From: Lineus longissimus
Taxonomy: Eukaryota; Nemertea; Pilidiophora; Heteronemertea; Lineidae
NCBI RefSeq assembly: GCF_910592395.1
Contig: NC_088320.1
Span: forward strand, 11,594,501 to 11,654,500
Direction: 5' to 3'
Length of the DNA stretch: 60,000 nt
Below the pieces are notes generated by a model. The model did not search any database. It had not been told where the DNA came from and saw only the letters and a list, made by a program, of their open reading frames with translations. Positions 43,330 to 55,430 of this stretch are shown here, piece after piece. Every line of letters starts with the position of its first letter. The first letter of the stretch is position 1. The position numbers were made by a program, and so were the translations under genes.

Positions 43330-43770
43330 AATGATAGCGAAAGAATGTTAGTGTATGTTACGCAGTCAATAGCGATAGTAGTGAGTTGGAGAGAGGAGAA
43401 AATGGAAAATGGAGAGAATTGCTAGCAGAAAGTCAAGTTTTGAATTACAGTAGTTAGTAACCATAAACTGATGATCCCACGCCATGCAAACATTTCAAAT
43501 CATGCTAGGTGTTCAGTGGTAGGCCTCATAATCAAGGACAACAATCACAACCAATCAGAATAACAACTCGTTTAACCCTCTTTGTAAAACATGGCAATGA
43601 TAAGGCCATGATGATCTTTCTGTTACCACCACAGCCACGGTGACCGAAGGCCTGATCCAAGACTATCTATTGACTGAAGTCATTCTAAATACTAGTTGAC
43701 GGAACATGTGTACTGCATAGTCACTAGTGTTTTAAATATGATTCACCTTTCTCCATGTCCTTCCTCTTTC
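43330..43770. other. unassigned stretch
   Basis: No recognised repeat or gene before the possible exon at 43774. Confidence 0.35.
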
Positions 43771-43773
43771 AAG

Positions 43774-43896
43774 GATAAAATAACATCGCTGCTGAATACG
43801 CACGGCTTAGATTCTACAGATCCGCACATTATCCAGGCGTGCTACAGTCACAAGAAACATAGGTTTACTCAGTACGGGAGTGACCTGAAGAGAAAG
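43774..43896 (+). other. possible internal exon of a host gene
   Basis: A 41-codon segment, DKITSLLNTHGLDSTDPHII followed by QACYSHKKHRFTQYGSDLKRK. A pyrimidine-rich acceptor (CTCCATGTCCTTCCTCTTTCAAG) precedes it and AGAAAG before GTAATT, a good donor, follows. Phase 0 at the 3' end fits the exon at 44747. The composition is protein-like. The acceptor has AAG instead of the preferred CAG, which weakens the case. I do not recognise the protein. Upstream exons were not found in the window. Confidence 0.35.
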
Positions 43897-44746
43897 GTAA
43901 TTCCTCTAATTTGTATGCATCTGCCTGGGTTCATCCAGAATACAGTTACCTTGTCTTTCGGCCAAGCTATAGCAATCGAAATCAATAAACGAAATTCACA
44001 CAGTATGGAACATACACATGATTAACATTGAGTGTTCACCCCGGGGTGTTCACTAAACGATCTTAAGTTATTAATTAACGGCCCCAAAACTTATGAGAAT
44101 CAATTATTAGAGTCCCAGGGTAACTTACATATAGGTCGCTATTAGCCTATTAGCAGAGGTGTATTAAGTGCTTAAGTCGCTTGACCAGTCTTATGTAACC
44201 TGGTACAATCACATGCACCTCAACATCAACATTTCCACTCAACTGACAATATACTGCTCATCGTGATTATGTTGAATAGGATTGTCTGATGAGTGCTGTC
44301 TGCGTTGTTGGGCTGGAGTTTCGATATTATTCACCTTGCCCATTAACATAAATCTAAACTTATCCGATATAAAGTAAACATATCTGATCTAGATTGATCT
44401 GACCTGTTCTGCTTGATAGATTTACTGTAAGTGTATATTTCTATTCAACAGCTAAATGGAAACCCCAAGGGAGTACATCCCATGGCCATGCCGGTCGGTA
44501 CATGATACATGGTTCATCCAACAGTGTGATATGTGCTTGTCATGGACCTGCCATAGAGTTACGATATATGTTTCATTACATGTATTCAGTTAGCAGCAAA
44601 CATGTATCTGCAGATTGCAAGTGCACCCCTCATGTACATGGAGATGGCCAAAATTAGACTATTCATCACTACTTTATTTTGACCAGACAAACAGCCATAC
44701 CCTGTGATATTGCATTCTTATTAATCGCTCGCCATTTGCATTGCAG

Positions 44747-44932
44747 CGCTCATTTGCCTACAGCGTCAAGCTGTTCCGTCGAGATGAGGGCCCAGCAGAG
44801 CCAGAGGAGAAAGACTTTTGGCGTGGCTATACAAATTACAGGTGCCTGGCTGTGGGTAGCCCCGACAGCTGGGCCAAGCTGTTGGAGATAGACGATAAGC
44901 GGATGGGGAAAGTCATTGATTGTAACATGTAA
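44747..44932 (+). other. possible terminal exon of a host gene
   Basis: It follows the acceptor TTTGCATTGCAG. It codes RSFAYSVKLFRRDEGPAEPE, then EKDFWRGYTNYRCLAVGSPD, then SWAKLLEIDDKRMGKVIDCN, and stops at 44930-44932. It is GC-rich and Asp/Glu/Arg-rich, unlike its surroundings. It begins in phase 0 and so could join the exon ending at 43896. AATAAA occurs downstream at 45110-45115. The protein is not recognised. It is the most gene-like sequence in the loop after the 368-residue frame. Confidence 0.45.
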
Positions 44933-45290
44933 TTATGGGGGTTAATTGAACAGAAGGGATTAATTGTACATAATTGTAAAGCGGGTGGGGAAGCCGTTGA
45001 TTGTAACATGTTAATACGGGGGTTAATTGTATAGAAGGGATTAATTGTAACTAATTGTGAAGTAAAATGATTGTAAATAAGGGGCAAATAAGATTTTAAT
45101 TCAAATGTAAATAAAGTGATTGTAATTAAAGGGATAAATTTAATTGTAATTGTAATTAACGTGTAAATGAAATGATTGTAAATAAGATGAAAACATTATT
45201 GTAAGGTATGGTGTAAAATGCACATTAAGTTTAATATAATAAATATGGGTTAAAAAGATTTTATTTCTTTTCTTTCTAGTGGAACTATGA
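44889..45290. repeat. tandem duplication and TTAATTGTAA-rich stretch
   Basis: GATAAGCGGATGGGGAAAGT at about 44893, including the end of the possible exon, recurs as TAAAGCGGGTGGGGAAGCCG at about 44976, with about 80 bases per unit. Beyond it, motifs ATTGTAAATAA and TTAATTGTAA repeat irregularly up to about 45200, with an AATAAA at 45110-45115. Confidence 0.55.
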
Positions 45291-45628
45291 TGGAACTCAC
45301 AGCATAGAATCTACCACGGAAGTCCCATGAACGTTCCATCCATGGAAGCCCCATGAACGTTCCACCCATGGCCCATCAGTGGATAGCTGATGGGAGACCA
45401 GTTGTTAAACGTTGTTTGCGATAATCATGAACTATCCATCCATGGGCTCCATGGATGGAACGTTCATGGGCCATCAGCTATCCGTGGACGGAAACTTTTG
45501 CCTGAGTACCAAGCCAATTTTGGCGCGATTTGCTGTGGGGGTTGGAAGTTGGAACAGCCTGACGTATGTGCCGGTGCCTCGACGAAAGTAACCCCCGATA
45601 AAACTGCTAACCCGTCGCTAATTTATAA

Positions 45629-46929
45629 GCGCGCAGCAGAAAGCCGAAGGCTTTTCTGCGAAGCGCTACTATGGTTAACGTACATGACGTATCCAATGTA
45701 AACAATGTTTCTCAAGTCCATGGATTCGATTCAAATGGCTTATATTTGACTTAAAATGGCCGCCAAAAGAGATAAACGTGCGAAGGAAGCAACTCGACTA
45801 TTCTGAGCTCCGAGAGAGAACCACAAGAATATTCACACTATTTTTTAATCAAACTTCAATTTCAGGGGGGTTCGGGGGTTTACTCCCCGTCATAAGTGTT
45901 TTGAATTTAGTAATAATATCCAAGAGATGCTTTTAAATGGATATAATCCAGAATTAATGAAGCAAAAGACGGGCAGGCGTTTCGAGAAAAAAAAAGTTAT
46001 TTTGAGGTTTCAATAAACCTTTTGAACGAATTCCATATGGGCCGTGGTGGGATCCGGAGACACCTTAAGGAGGAATGTATGTTTTTATGGGGTACCATTG
46101 GTTTTGCAGATCTTCTGTTTTTTTCTAAAGAATAATCAATATTCACTAGCAGGCTTTTTATGCTCCCAGGTATGAAGAAGGTTCTATGTTCCTCAGGTTC
46201 TTTGTTCATCAGTCTGGTGTTCCTCAAGAGTCAAGTGTCTTCCAGTCTCTTGGCCTGCAAAAACCCTTTCAAACCAATTTCTTTATGCATTAACCATTCG
46301 GAAACATGTTGGTGGGGGAAAAACCTGATCCCGACCACAAGCAATTGTCTCAAGGAAGCCACCAGTACGACCTCTTGGTAGTCTTGCCAATATCATACCA
46401 GTGAAAAGGAATGGTACTGATGGTTGAGGGTTGGAGTTAGGGTACCATCAAAGGAGTACTTCTTCCTCACTCTGGGTTAAACGTGTCAAAGGACTGCACC
46501 ATCATGAAGGTTTGGGGGTTCCACTCGAGCGCCCCGGGGTAAGCAGCTCGGAAGGACTTTATGAGAGGCCAATGGGGGGTTTGAGGGGCCTTCCCCCCAA
46601 TGCACTGGCTAAAACATGTCAGAAGGACGGGGGTTGGGGGGGGGGGGGGGGGGGAGGGGGGCTCTCCATGTCGACAGTTGCGCGAGTTCAATAGAGCTTG
46701 CACTTTACATTAGAATCTGCCAGAGTCCCAGACTACGATAGTCCGGACACCTTTCGGGGGGGGGGACATTTTCCATTTCTTTGCCGGCTAAAGTTCAGCC
46801 TAAAGAGATACACGGAGAAAACTGTCTATCAAAACAAAAAATTGGCAGATTGGAACTCTAACCAGGGGGTTTGGAAGGTTTCCCCCAACCTAAAGGCGCT
46901 GCGCGCTTACTAGGGCACTGTATGATAAT
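45629..46929. mobile_element. 1.3-kb insertion in the right arm only
   Basis: In A the matching sequence is uninterrupted (reverse complement CGCTAATTTATAGCATTGAC). In C, TA is followed by AGCGCGCAGCAGAAAGCC, and about 1.3 kb later the sequence returns to TAGCATTGAC. Near the right end stands GGCGCTGCGCGCTTACTAG, so TAAGCGCGCAGC occurs in inverted form at both sides. About 25 further bases separate it from the junction. A TA duplication is possible. Inside are G-rich runs (46627-46660) and no recognised ORF. Type unknown. Confidence 0.55.
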
Positions 46930-46939
46930 ATTAGCATTG

Positions 46940-47055
46940 ACAATAAAGACACTATACCTATACCTCTTTTACCTAGTACCTTTTTACCTGTACCTTTTTC
47001 GCCGATACCTTTTTAACTGGTACCTTTTTTACCGTACCTTTTTTACCTACATTCG
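46940..47055. repeat. degenerate GTACCTTTTTACC array
   Basis: Reverse counterpart of 33110-33225. Units are GTACCTTTTTACCT, GTACCTTTTTCGCCGATACC and similar. Confidence 0.75.
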
Positions 47056-48699
47056 TGCCTTAGTGTGTGATAGGTACTAATAAGAATTGCCCACGCATAT
47101 TGAACCAATGACAACTTGAAAACATCCCGTGTTGGACCAAGAGGCCACCTTCAGGAAACCCCCTCCCGCTTGTCTCTCACTAGATGCTGTAGTTTTTGTG
47201 AGTGGAGAACTACAAGAACTGATCGGAATATTTATGCAAAACCGATGTTTGATGTATGAAGTGATGATTGCCCGCCAAAACTACAATTATTTCGATTGTA
47301 AAGTAATTCAGAAAGAGACTTGAAACGTTCAAATAATTTGCAACATCATCATAATTTCACATGCATGAACATGTATTGAGAAATGCCAGTCCTGCAACCT
47401 ATGATGTTATCCCATTATTTACTAATTAATCGTTTTCAATGCAGTTTGCGTATTGTTGTCACATCCGAAGGCCTCACTCGGAATGAACAATTGAAAAACC
47501 TGATCATTCCGCCGTTTTCTCTTTCCCAATGTAATTTTCTTTGAATCTGGTGATGGTAAAATACCATAGACTGTAGATGGGGTGATCTGGCCGCCCAATC
47601 ACTTCCCTATAGGGCGGCAAATGACGTCACATTTCTGAGTCAGCCACTTTTTGCAACAACAACCGCTTTATGCAACAATGGTCAAAGGGAATGGTCCATG
47701 TTTTTTGTTTCGAACTGAAATGGCCGGAAAGGTACAGAATATCCTACTAATTGATGGCATCGATCGTGCCAGACAAGATTGTAGATCCAACATCTTGGCA
47801 ATGATGCCGTACATGACACTGTATTCGAATGACATACTTATCTTCTACTGTGTTGTCATCAATTGTTCTTTAACAACTGCTGGTTATTCTCTGGTAAATA
47901 ATCAACCATTTTAATCGAGGATTTTTTTTAATTGCCTATCGATACATTATCTGCAACGAGCCCCCCCCCCCCACGTACCCGGATATGCGCCTGTAACTTA
48001 AATGTTGTTTTACAAAATGGCTATTTAAACCCTTCTCTTTCATTCTAGTGGTATATTTGATGAACTTCTGCTAAAAAGTATTTGGCCACAAACGGGAGGC
48101 TTGCCAAACCAGCTTAACCTTGTTTAAACAATAATCAAACCACTTTAGAATATTACAATATGTTTATAATTTTCAGAAGAAGTGTGCTCCGGGATATCAA
48201 TTAACACAGAATTATGGAAATTTGTATAACGATCGAGTATATTGTCGAATATAACAAATGCTGACAGAAATTGGCAAAATGTTGTTGGTCACCAAATTTA
48301 GAACGTTTTGACACGGAATCAATAACATGTTTTCTCCTGATTGAATTACGATTGACAACTTTATTTAAACTATCATGGTTACAGCGAGGATTGGCCATGC
48401 ACTTAGAGAAGGTATCTTGTTGGTGTTTGCCATGCTATCAAAATATTCTTGTGTCAAGTGTGAGAAGTGTAGATTGACATTTGTGTAAAATTGCAGCAGT
48501 TTCCTGATGCAGCGAGTACACGAGTACACGGTAGCTGGCCTAGACTCTGCGTCAAAACATGAGTCAGTCGGAAAAATAACATGGCCTGTACAACTGACAC
48601 ACTGTGAAACATCCAATGTGAAGACGCTCGAGAAGAAGAAGTTGTTGGGTAGCACATTTTCCTCTTTTTTTTCTAGCTAACCGCAGAACAAATCGAAGA

Positions 48700-49290
48700 C
48701 GCTATTTTTCGTATTAGATGATACAATACATTCATGAAGAACATCGGCACTGTAATTTCCTGAACACTCCGGTTGACTGTTGACTGTCACATATAATATC
48801 ACAGAAACACTACTGTACCAATTCAAATTCACAACCACCGAATCTACTCTCAGGACTTTTCGAGTAAACACAATCTTCATGCTCTTACTACTAATAGGAT
48901 CAACCCATTTACAACTCTCATCGGTGAAAAAACAAAGATGGACGTCTTCAATGACGTATGGTTTAGGTATCAATCTAACGAAAGCCTATTCCCTTTGGAA
49001 AAATTACCTAATAGTTGAAGCTGACAAAAAACACGATCAATTTCGTAAAACACACGAGGTGAATGGGACGTTTCTAAATATGTACGAAATCGGTAACCAT
49101 GGTAACGAGGAAAAAATGTGGTTCGAATCAAAAACAAATTTATTACTAGTGGGAGTGGCTAAATGAGGTTACTGGTATCCTTTCTAGTCAGCTTTGTCAT
49201 GTTGTTCTCTATCCAAACAAGGATGGTGAATTCGTTGGCTGGCCTAGAAGGAATATAGTTAGTGGCCGGAGTATACCCCTAACTGCAAAG
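48700..49290 (+). pseudogene. truncated copy of the 368-residue gene family (copy C)
   Basis: Plus-strand counterpart of 30928-31320. By frame switching, LLYQFKFTTT, then KTKMDVFNDVWF, then NYLIVEADKK, HEVNGTFLNMYEI and finally AKIYS can be followed. These match the C-terminal third of the frame at 34204-35310 (SFTFRPFT, KTKMEVFNDLWF, KYLIVKSD, LHGKFLSVYEI, AKIYS). Two or more frameshifts are present. The 128-codon frame at 48780-49166 is a by-product of them. Confidence 0.65.
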
Positions 49291-49604
49291 ATCTATAGTC
49301 ATACGTCTTTATGAATATGAGTAACTAAATAGAACAGAATTTGATCCAAGGCGACCAGTTACGTCCAAGCGTGCAATTCTTTTACACTATAATTATTCCA
49401 GGTAGTAATTCAGATTTTCCAGCACCATTAACACTGGTTGTTGAAAAGAGGTTAATGGCTCGAGGGAGAGTGGTTCCACCAACACCACCACTGACATATT
49501 ACATATTTTGGACACCTTACATATTTTTGGGACCCTCTGTCGTTCTCGGCATAACTAATTTTCCGAGTTTACTGGGATATTGTTCTCTGATCAACAATAT
49601 TTGA
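49291..49604. repeat. 3' module of repeat C
   Basis: Reverse counterpart of 30612-30925 and of the isolated copy at 25386-25700. It lies just past the AAGATCTATAG that ends the gene remnant, as in copy A. Confidence 0.7.
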
Positions 49605-51149
49605 AACTGATACAACTAATTGATACTACTAGTTGATAACTAACAAATTCGCCTTGCCAGCACACTTACTTTATATTACATATCATGTTTTTTTTACTCA
49701 AACCAACCATATGATTTGTGTTGTCACTTATATACATTTTTCTTAAAGGGGGACTATAGGCAGGAGCAGGCGGGTCAAATTTACTATATTCAGGTGACTA
49801 TATACACGGTAAACAGGTAAGGGCTCTGGGTCATGTTAGATTCACCACTAAATATATGCCTCCTACAAGCACGAATAGTTTTGACGTACTGTGAGATGTG
49901 AGAGACTCCTATTGGCGACTTCTTGTGATTTTATCTTGCCGACCTAGCTACTTCCTATAGAGTTCCTTTAAGGTTTGGTTTTGTAACGGAGAACAATAAA
50001 TAAAATCATTAAGCCAGCAGCTATCATCAATCATAAGAATCGATCTTACAATGCTATCCATAACGGTCAGGATCACGCCGTTTGATAACTGTTGTTGTTC
50101 CTTAGATTGTATTGTGCTACTGTTTCAGTTCGAAACCAATTCTATATTTTATGAGAGTGAGAGCTAATAAAGTAAATATCATCGTCGGTTCCTCATCATT
50201 ATCATTCTACCCCGTGAGCGAGCGATGACGGTGAAGTATTGGCGATAGGTCCTGTGTGCTCTGTCATTTGGAACTTGATCATTCAAGCAAATTCTCCGAA
50301 GAGAGCTTCTTTGTCGGTTGCTTTCAGCACGGTCCTGCAGGATGATGTTGTCCAGTCTTTTAGTACCTCTTGTGACTAACCTTACACTGCTTCTGCTTTG
50401 CAACCACCGCCAGCCAGGTAGGGGTCTTGATGTCTATATTCGATGCAGTTTTGTGAAGTTGTCATTTGAAATGTAAGACACAACTGTCCTGATGTCAAAC
50501 GTACCATATCAAAATCACTGAATTCGTTTGATGTGTGAGGATGATAAATGACTTGAGATATCGTTTTGTTACAGTTAACACATTTTTGTCAGGCGGAACG
50601 CTCTTTTTTTTTATTTCAGCCAGACTCTCCATGATTGTGGTGCATACATATATCAGTGTATATTAATCTATATTGATAATATGAACAATAGCCTGGTGTG
50701 ACGTAGCGTCTTCTAAGGCACTGGTACCTCTCTGTTAAAACAGCTGAACACCTATATCAAAATAACAAAGAGTTTATTACAAGAGAAAATTATGTATATA
50801 GCCATCTGCTGAAATAAAGCATATATTAGTTATGAGAGTTCGTGTAGCAAAGTGTAGCAATGTTCAGTTCAGTCCCTTCAGTTCACAAGGGCAAAGTTCA
50901 CACGGCAATGTTCACAGGGTAACTGAGAAAAAGGTCCAGTTCCAAAGATGAATTCCAAGTATAACTGAGAAAATGTCCAGTTCCGAGTAAGGGCCCAGAT
51001 ATGGCGACACAGAGGTGTAAAGGGTTAAGAGGCAATTATGAGAATACGGACTTAGGCTATCCGTTCCCAATAAGAATACAGAATTTAGGCGTTCCGATTC
51101 GAATACGTATATGTGTGCGTTTCACAGCTGCAGCGAAGACTCCATTCAG

Positions 51150-51362
51150 CACCAACGCTCCAATTCGACACATTCGGCACCAACGCCAGGCGATCATAAT
51201 TCCCGAACCGAAAAGTCCGGATTCAATAAACAGCTTCCCGAAAAGGGATTCTGGAGCTACAATTCGACACATTCGGCACCAACGCCAGGCGATCATAATT
51301 CCCGAACCGAAAAGTCCGGATTCGATAAACAGCTTCCCCGAAAAGGGATTCTGGAGCTCCAA
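51150..51362. repeat. 100-bp minisatellite, two units (copy C)
   Basis: In reverse orientation GCCTGGCGTTGGTGCCGAAT and GGAGCTCCAGAATCCC mark two units. The inner one has lost one C in CCCGAAAAGGG and has GGAGCTACAATTC. A short extra CCAACGCTCCAATTCGACAC piece precedes them (51150-51170), suggesting loss of units by unequal exchange. Confidence 0.85.
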
Positions 51363-51916
51363 TCAGTTCAAATCACAAGGCAAGCATAACCAACTGCTTT
51401 CCTTGGAGTCTTTCTGAGTCCTCGCCAAAAGCACACACCAACAACCCTAGATCACCTAACCACTCGCCATTGTCAAGTCATTGTTTTTAAAGTCATTGTA
51501 AAGTCATTGATCTGCACTATTGTCCAGTCCTACATGAATGTTCATTCCTGATTCTAACTGATTCCATGTTACATCACTATGAGCTTGGATAACATTATGA
51601 CCATGGTTATGGTTACATGATTCTGATCTTAGATTACATAGCTCAATCGACTCACAATAAACTCACCAATTAATATAGGGAAGAAATAAAACAAAACATG
51701 GGATTCATCACACCTGGACTGCGAAGATCCGATCCGATGTGCCTTAGATAACCCTGAATCATCAGCGCAGTGGTCGCAAAATATTGAATACGGCATGTTA
51801 AGACATCTTGCTGCAGACAAACAGATAAATTATGACGTTTAACAGCGTTACCTTTATACAGTGCTAGGTGATCGCTGGATTTATGAGCTTTTTAATGTTC
51901 GGTGGCTTTGGTAGAC

Positions 51917-52171
51917 ATGGCGGCGCTTGCACACAGTGCAGAGTTCACTATAGTTGTCTCTGACATCGGCATCGGCCAACCAGATGGAGGCACATACGAT
52001 GCTATTTCTCTTTTAGCGTGTGCTCTATTGTGTATCAATCCGGACTGTTTAACAGTAGCCGCGCTACACGTTGATGCACGGTTTCACTGTCATCTGAGTG
52101 AAAAGAAGGCCACGTGTATGGAAAGGGTGGTGGCGTGTCGTCAAATGGGTTCACGGGTATACCAGAAGAAG
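51917..52171 (+). other. exon-like 85-codon segment, first copy in C
   Basis: Fourth member: GACATGGCGGCGCTTGCACA start, SDIGIGQPDGG and FHCHLSEKK, ending AAGAAG before GTACGTG. Intact. Past the donor the frame runs on only to a stop after CATK. Confidence 0.45.
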
Positions 52172-52664
52172 GTACGTGTAGCTTTCTGTGCAACCAAGTG
52201 ACAGTGTAAAACACTATTGGTTTCTCTAAATGGTATACGTGATAGATAATTGATCGAGGGGTATTCTGTTTTTCTGGTCCTCCATGTCCAAGGAGGTTCT
52301 CGAGTAGTAGCCCGGAGATATATCTGCACTTTCCAGACTGATGATTGGTGGGCTGGATCTTATTACGGTATCAGGCAAGAACTCACTATCCAGATTCAGT
52401 CGGTCCTCTTTTAAAAATAGCGGGAAATTTTGTCTTGAATCTGTATGATTTTTTTATGGGCTCACTCGATTATCATGTTTAAATGGTTTGATTTCTGATT
52501 TTCGGAGGTTTCATACACAAAACCGCACGGGATTGATTTCAAGAGATATATATCAGACCACACCCGAGTAGTGGTCATTGGCTTGGAAAACCTTTAGGCT
52601 GTGGGTCTAGCGGTTTGCTTGTGGTATACCACACCGGCAGAAATCAAACGACGACTCAGCGACG

Positions 52665-52765
52665 ACTCCATTCGACACCAACGCCAGGCGGTCATAATTC
52701 CCGAACCGAAAAGTCCGGATTCGATAAACAGCTTCCCCGAAAAGGGATTCTGGAGCTCAAATCAA
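52665..52765. repeat. single 100-bp minisatellite unit at the duplication junction of C
   Basis: Reverse counterpart of 39490-39590. It keeps the same diagnostic GGCGGTC and CGACACC changes and the downstream AAATCAATTCCAAGGC deletion form. Confidence 0.75.
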
Positions 52766-53306
52766 TTCCAAGGCAAGCATAACCAACTGCTTTCCTTGGA
52801 ATCTTTCTGAGTCCTCGCCAAAAGCACACACCAACAACCATAGATCATCCAACCACTCGCCATTGTCAAGTCATTGTTAAGTCATTGTAAAGTCATTGAT
52901 CTGCACTATTGTCCAGTCCTACATGAATGTTCATTCCTGGTTCTAACTGATTCCATATTACATGACTATGATCTTGGATAACATTATGACCATGGTTATG
53001 GTTACATGATTCTGATCTTAGATTACATAGCTCAATTGACTCACAATAAACTCACCAATTAATATAGGGAAGAAATAAAACAAAACATGGGATTCATCAA
53101 ACCTGGACTGCGAAGATCCGATCCGATGTGCCTTAGATAACCCTGAATCATCAGCGCAGTGGTCGCAAAATATTGAATACGGCATGTTAAGACATCTTGC
53201 TACAGACAAACAGATCAATTATGACGTTTAACAGCGTTACCTTTATACAGTGCTAGGTGATCGCTGGATTTATGAGCTTTTTTAATGTTCGGTGGCTTTG
53301 GTAGAC

Positions 53307-53561
53307 ATGGCGGCGCTTGCACACAGTGCAGAGTTCACTATAGTTGTCTCTGACATCGGCATCGGCCAACCAGATGGAGGCACATACGATGCTATTTCTC
53401 TTTTAGCGTGTGCTCTATTGTGTATCAATCCGGACTGTTTAACAGTAGCCGTGCTACACGTTGATGCACGGTTTCACTGTCATCTGAGTGAAAAGAAGGC
53501 CACGTGTATGGAAAGGGTGGTGGCGTGTCGTCAAATGGGTTCACGGGTATACCAGAAGAAG
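53307..53561 (+). other. exon-like 85-codon segment, second copy in C
   Basis: Fifth member. Identical to the first copy in C except for VAVLH in place of VAALH (GTGCTACAC for GCGCTACAC), a CpG-type change. Intact with the same donor. Confidence 0.45.
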
Positions 53562-55430
53562 GTACGTGTAGCTTTCTGTGCAACCAAGTGACAGTGTAAA
53601 ACACTATTGGTTTCTCTCAATGGTATACGTGATAGATAATTGATCGAGGGGTATTCTGTTTTTCTGGTCCTCCATGTCCAAGGAGGTTCTCGAGTAGTAG
53701 CCCGGAGATATATCTGCACTTTCCAGACTGCTGATTGGTGGGGCTGGATCTTATTACGGCATCAGGCAAGAACTCACTATCCAGATTCAGTCGGTCCTTT
53801 TTTAAAAATAGCGGGAAATTTGGTCTGGAATCTGTATGATTTTTAATGGGCTCACTCGGTTACCATGGTTTACATGGTTTGATTTCTGATTTTCGGAGGT
53901 TTCATACACAAAAGCGCACGGGATTGATTTCAAGAGATATATATCAGACCACACCCGAGTAGTGGTCATTGGCTTGGAAAACCTTTAGGCTGCGGGTCGA
54001 GCGGTTTGCTTGTGGTATACCACACCGGCAGAAATCAAACGAAATCAAACGAAATCGAATTATATCAGTGTGGAATTACATTTACATGGTTGTGTTGTAG
54101 GATGTTGCCCAGTGGGTTTCTGAACACTTCCTGTCTGGTGTGAATGAGGAGAAGGAATGAGGTGTTAATTTGCTTAGGGTAAGTGTGCCAAACCTTTTGT
54201 AATATACAATGTACACTTGGTTGACATCGCTAGGTTTAGTGAAACCAGTTTCAAAGTAGTTACACGTATTCAGTTGGGTTGTTTAGTTAGTTTGGTGTGA
54301 TAGCCAGTTTGTATTAGTTTGGTGTGATAAGCCAGTTTGTATTAGTTTGGTTGTAGATAGCCAGCTTTGTATAGATCTTTGTGTAATAGGCCTGTGGAAG
54401 TGTACAGTGGTAATTTACATGTGGGAGGACAGGGTGTTGTCCGGTATGACCGTCTGGTATTGTATATGTATGGGCGGGTCAAAGTACTGTGTGGTGTATG
54501 GAGCTCCATCCGGGTAATTAATTAATTAGTAATTTAGTTAAGCTAATTGCATGCTTGCCGCTGGGTGTGTTTACTTGTTCATAGTTGTTAAATTTCTACC
54601 AGTTACTTAGTATGTTTCCTGTTTATTCTATTTTAGTTCCTATATTAAACGTGAAGTGCAGAAACCCGTCGGTTGTGTCATCACTGGTCGCAGCGTCAAT
54701 CTGGGCACAACATCGAATCTGTGACAACATTCAAACGCTTTCTCCGGGCAAAAAGGTTAAAGATTAACTGTCAGTTTGTGTCCTATCAATGACGACGTTA
54801 CATCTTTCGGTAAACTCTGGGTTAACACTATTAACAAGAATAAGCCCGCTGTTAACCATTAGATTAGATCACTTTGCAACGTTCTGGGACAACCAAAGGT
54901 TAATTCAAAATTAACATTTTTTTTATTCTTGTGTTCACTCCGAATTAGCCTGCATGACATTGCTTTAACACTAACACATAGAGTTAGCACATTTCCATAG
55001 CAAATACTCGTAATATCTAATGTCTAAGGTTTCAATGTGATTATGGCATGTATGGCTTGCAGTCTATTTGATCCTAAGCCATATTGTGCTGTTACTCGTC
55101 GTGGCTGTGTGCGTCTGCACGTATACGGCGGCGGTTACAAACTGTAACTCGACCTCGTGTCAGCTACAATCCTGGAAAGTCGATCAACCCCGATTGAACT
55201 TTACTTTAGGAACAACACGAAAGCATCAGCAATTGAGGCGGTGAGAACCATGAGTCGCCAAATCGAAAATTTGGTCAAAAATTAGTTAAGTGCATGTAGC
55301 AACATCTTACGCTGAATTCTAATTTTGACACATTGAGGTAGTTTAGATGGAACCACTCCAATTTTTTTCCATTAAAATGTAACAAAATTAACCTTTAGCT
55401 TCTTCGTTCATCTTGGAACCGGTTTTAGTC

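Larger units (their letters stand above)
51262..54045. repeat. tandem duplication inside copy C
   Basis: Two units of about 1.39 kb, with exon-like segments at 51917 and 53307. The junction (AAATCAAACGACGACTCAGCGACGACTCC, 52640-52668) is the reverse complement of the junction in copy B. The outer unit ends AAATCAAACGAAATCAAACG at about 54030-54050 with a small ten-base repeat. Confidence 0.8.
45290..55430. repeat. repeat copy C, right arm of the giant inverted repeat
   Basis: Reverse counterpart of copy A from CCATGGATGG-type sequence and TCGACGAAAGTAACCCCCGA (about 45577) outward to CATCTTGGAACCGGTTTTAG at 55410-55430. Compared with A it has a 1.3-kb insertion near the inner end, fewer minisatellite units, the internal tandem duplication seen in B, and a gap where A, B and D keep the 148-codon frame. 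It retains the outer 860 bases that A has lost. The mixture of shared features with A (inner part) and B (duplication) makes it a mosaic. Confidence 0.8.

Noticed and set aside
46890-46920. Possible Helitron 3' end (GCGCTGCGCGC hairpin followed by TTACTAG)
   Set aside because: The next base is G instead of the T expected at an A-T insertion site, the stem is only 4-5 bp, and inverted GCGCGCAGC at the other side fits a terminal-repeat element better.
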